Origin: JBFMAI01 sp964462635
GTDB taxonomy: Bacteria; Planctomycetota; Phycisphaerae; UBA1845; Fen-1342
DNA length: 14,738 nt
Reading direction: 5' to 3'
Assembly: GCA_964462635.1 (NCBI GenBank)
Contig: CAYWYJ010000095.1
Coordinates: forward strand, 1 to 14,738
The notes below the pieces were generated by a model that did not search any database, was not told the origin of the DNA, and saw only the letters and a program-made list of their open reading frames with translations. Numbering within the stretch: the first letter of the stretch is position 1; every line of letters starts with the position of its first letter. Below, piece after piece: positions 13,017 through 14,738 of this stretch. The position numbers and the translations under genes were made by a program.

Positions 13017-14432
13017 ATGAGTCGCATCAACACCAACGTCCCGTCCGTCATCGCCCGACGGATCCTCAGCGGACAGAACGACCGGCTCACGCTTTCGCTG
13101 CAGCGGCTTAGCACGGGGTTGAAAATCAACACCGGCAAGGACGACCCCGCCGGGATGATCGCCTCCGAACGCATGCGCTTGCAGTTGACGGCCATCCAGG
13201 CCTCACAGACCAACATCAGCCGGGCCATCAACGTGGTGGCGGTCGGGGAGTCCGGGCTGGCGGAAATCGCCCGCCTCATCAACGATCTGGAAGACCTGGT
13301 CGACCGCAGCTCCAACGAAACCGCCATCAGCAACGAGGAGCGGGACGCCAACCAGCTCGAAATCGACCTGATCCTCGACTCCATCAACCGCATCGCCAAC
13401 TCTACCGAACTGGAAGGTCGCAAGCTGCTGTCCGGCACGCTGGCGTACACCACCTCCGCCGTCAACATCGCCGACATCGCCGACCTGCGGATCAGCTCGG
13501 CCCGCATCCCGCAGGGTGGGTCGCGCACCGTCAACATCGACGTCCTCGTCGCCGCCGAACTGGCCTCCCTCACGTACTCCTCCGGTACCCTGGCCTCCGC
13601 CCAGACCATCGAAGTGCTCGGAAACCTGGGGGCCGAACGTATCACCCTGGCCAGCGGGGCCACCATCTCCAGCATCGCCGACGCCGTCAATATGTCGACC
13701 GGACTTACCGGCGTGTCGGCGGTCATCAGTGCCGGCAACGTCGTGTTGACCAGCACCGGGTACGGTTCGACCCAGTATGTCAAGGTCCGCGCCCTGAGCG
13801 GCACCCAGCTCCAGAATGGACTGAACGCCCTGGAGGATTTCGGCGCCGACGTCGAAGTGAACGTCAATGGCATGAACGCCATCGGCGACGGACTGAAAGT
13901 GTCCGTCCGCACCACCGCCCTCAGCGCCGACATCGTCCTGACCGCCGCCTTCGGCAGCCAGACGGCCACCGACACGACCTTCAGCATTACAGGCGGCGGC
14001 GCGAACTTCATGATCTCGCCCACCCTTGACCTGAACGCACGCGCCACGTTGGGTATTGACGCCGTCACCACCGCTTCGTTGGGGGACCGCAACGTCGGGT
14101 TCCTGTACACCCTGGCCACCGGGGAGGCGAACGCCCTCAACCGCAGCCAGTACAGCACTGCCCAGCGCATCGTCCGCCTGGCGGCCACGCAGGTGGGCAC
14201 CCTGCGCGGGCAACTCGGCTCCTTTGAGCGGAACACCCTGCAACCGAACCTCAACTCGCTGCGCATCCAGTACGAAAACGTCGCCGCCGCCGAGAGCGTG
14301 CTGCGCGACACCGATTTCGCCGAGGAAACGAGCAACCTGACGCGGGCCCAGATCCTGGTGCAGTCGGCCACCAACGTCCTGCGGATCGCCAACGCCGCCC
14401 CCAACAACGTCCTGGCCCTGCTCGGCGGCTAA
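13017..14432 (+). CDS. flagellin 2 (filament protein)
   Basis: Encodes a 471-aa second filament subunit. N-terminal block MSRINTNVPSVIARRIL and LSTGLKINTGKDDPAGM (31-47); C-terminal block LAATQVGTLRGQLGSFERNTLQPNLNSL, ending NNVLALLGG. The middle (about 165-335) is a variable surface domain with an IN-type segment (IEVLGNLGAERITLASGATISSIADAV) matching the position of that in flagellin 1. There is no cysteine. Overall it is clearly homologous to flagellin 1 but too divergent in the middle to be a recent duplicate. ATG 13017 is chosen because family homology begins there; TTGGAGG (13001-13007) lies 9 nt upstream. Its ribosome site lacks the CAAGGA and AGGATG motifs of flagellin 1, and it has its own candidate sigma28 promoter, so the two may be expressed under different control. 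Confidence 0.96.
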   Translation: MSRINTNVPSVIARRILSGQNDRLTLSLQRLSTGLKINTGKDDPAGMIASERMRLQLTAIQASQTNISRAINVVAVGESGLAEIARLINDLEDLVDRSSNETAISNEERDANQLEIDLILDSINRIANSTELEGRKLLSGTLAYTTSAVNIADIADLRISSARIPQGGSRTVNIDVLVAAELASLTYSSGTLASAQTIEVLGNLGAERITLASGATISSIADAVNMSTGLTGVSAVISAGNVVLTSTGYGSTQYVKVRALSGTQLQNGLNALEDFGADVEVNVNGMNAIGDGLKVSVRTTALSADIVLTAAFGSQTATDTTFSITGGGANFMISPTLDLNARATLGIDAVTTASLGDRNVGFLYTLATGEANALNRSQYSTAQRIVRLAATQVGTLRGQLGSFERNTLQPNLNSLRIQYENVAAAESVLRDTDFAEETSNLTRAQILVQSATNVLRIANAAPNNVLALLGG

Positions 14433-14441
14433 ACCCGCCCC

Positions 14442-14738
14442 TCCGAACCCCGCACGCCAGTGCGGGGCGGAGTCCCACCGCTCGCGCGCCCCGCCTCCGT
14501 AGCGCCGGACCGGAGCTCGCCACAGCGAGTCGCCCTCGCCTCGGCGAGTCTCGCCTGCGGCGGACGTGGCGACCTGCCCGCCGTGGCGGGAGTCCGGCGT
14601 ACTCGGGTCGCCGGTAAGCCCGCCTATCCGAACCCCGCACGCCAGTGCGGGGCGGAGTCCCACCGCTCGCGCGCCCCGCCTCCGTAGCGCCGGACCGGAG
14701 CTCGCCACAGCGAGTCGCCCTCGCCTCGGCGAGTCTCG
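14442..14738. repeat. 185-bp tandem repeat, 1.6 copies, cut by the window end
   Basis: Positions 14442-14553 are identical to 14627-14738 (112 bp), giving a period of 185 bp; the second copy runs off the window. Weaker similarity reaches back to TAA 14430-14432, so the repeat begins at the flagellin 2 stop codon. Each unit has hairpins: CCCCGCA/TGCGGGG around CGCCAG (14448-14467), CTCGC/GCGAG, and CCCGCC/GGCGGG (14577-14590). No coding potential is convincing in 14433-14738. The first hairpin could act at the 3' end of the flagellin 2 mRNA but lacks a T-run. Confidence 0.85.

Noticed and set aside
12881..14708. Two long - strand open frames of about 500 codons each opposite flagellin 2
   Set aside because: Both are shadows of the flagellin; one also reads through the 185-bp repeat, which gives it a false internal duplication.
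1..14738. tRNA, rRNA, CRISPR array, insertion sequence or phage genes
   Set aside because: I saw no tRNA or rRNA signature, no regularly spaced short repeats with unique spacers, and no transposase or integrase reading frame.

Overview
The window is a GC-rich (roughly 70% by eye), single-strand flagellar locus. Every gene I can support is on the + strand, in the order flgF, flgG, flgA, flgH, flgI, a rod-binding flgJ-type gene, flgN, flgK, flgL, fliW, csrA, and two flagellin genes. P-ring (FlgI), P-ring chaperone (FlgA) and L-ring (FlgH) genes mean a diderm cell. The gene order, a muramidase-less FlgJ, a FlgH without lipobox, flagellins ending in LLGG, Shine-Dalgarno use and short intergenic repeats point to a planctomycete or relative. 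That placement is an inference from style; no marker gene confirms it.

Layout. 1-716: mostly non-coding, with a palindromic G-rich element, a sigma54-like site and a doubtful small ORF (454-720) that overlaps the flgF start. 717-10059: rod, ring, chaperone and hook-junction genes, with GTGA and ATGA overlaps (flgA/flgH, flgJ/flgN) and gaps of 4-84 bp, which suggests one transcript with translational coupling. Inside it are a very stable hairpin between flgF and flgG, an octamer inverted repeat that runs into flgI, and a second sigma54-like site in the 3' part of flgN. 10060-10303: a gap with stem-loops that present GGA in their loops. 10304-11198: fliW and csrA, with an extended -10 promoter before csrA. 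11280-14432: two divergent flagellins separated by 309 bp holding a G-quadruplex motif and a sigma28-like promoter. 14433-14738: a 185-bp tandem repeat cut by the window edge.

How it works together. FlgF and FlgG build the rod, the FlgJ-type protein helps rod assembly, FlgA/FlgI/FlgH make the outer rings, FlgN chaperones the hook-junction proteins FlgK and FlgL, and the flagellins make the filament. FliW and CsrA next to flagellin are the known partner switch in which CsrA represses flagellin translation and FliW antagonises CsrA. The first flagellin has a Shine-Dalgarno that reads as a CsrA site; the second does not and has its own candidate promoter.

The most interesting candidate is the flgL-fliW gap. 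Three GC-stem hairpins there carry CGGAU, GGGAC and AGGAU loops, the geometry of CsrA-binding RNA. It may be a CsrA-responsive leader of fliW or a built-in CsrA sponge beside the protein antagonist. Other points are the double-length FlgL with three tandem modules, the octamer repeat that encodes part of the FlgI N-terminus, and the cysteines in one of the two flagellins.
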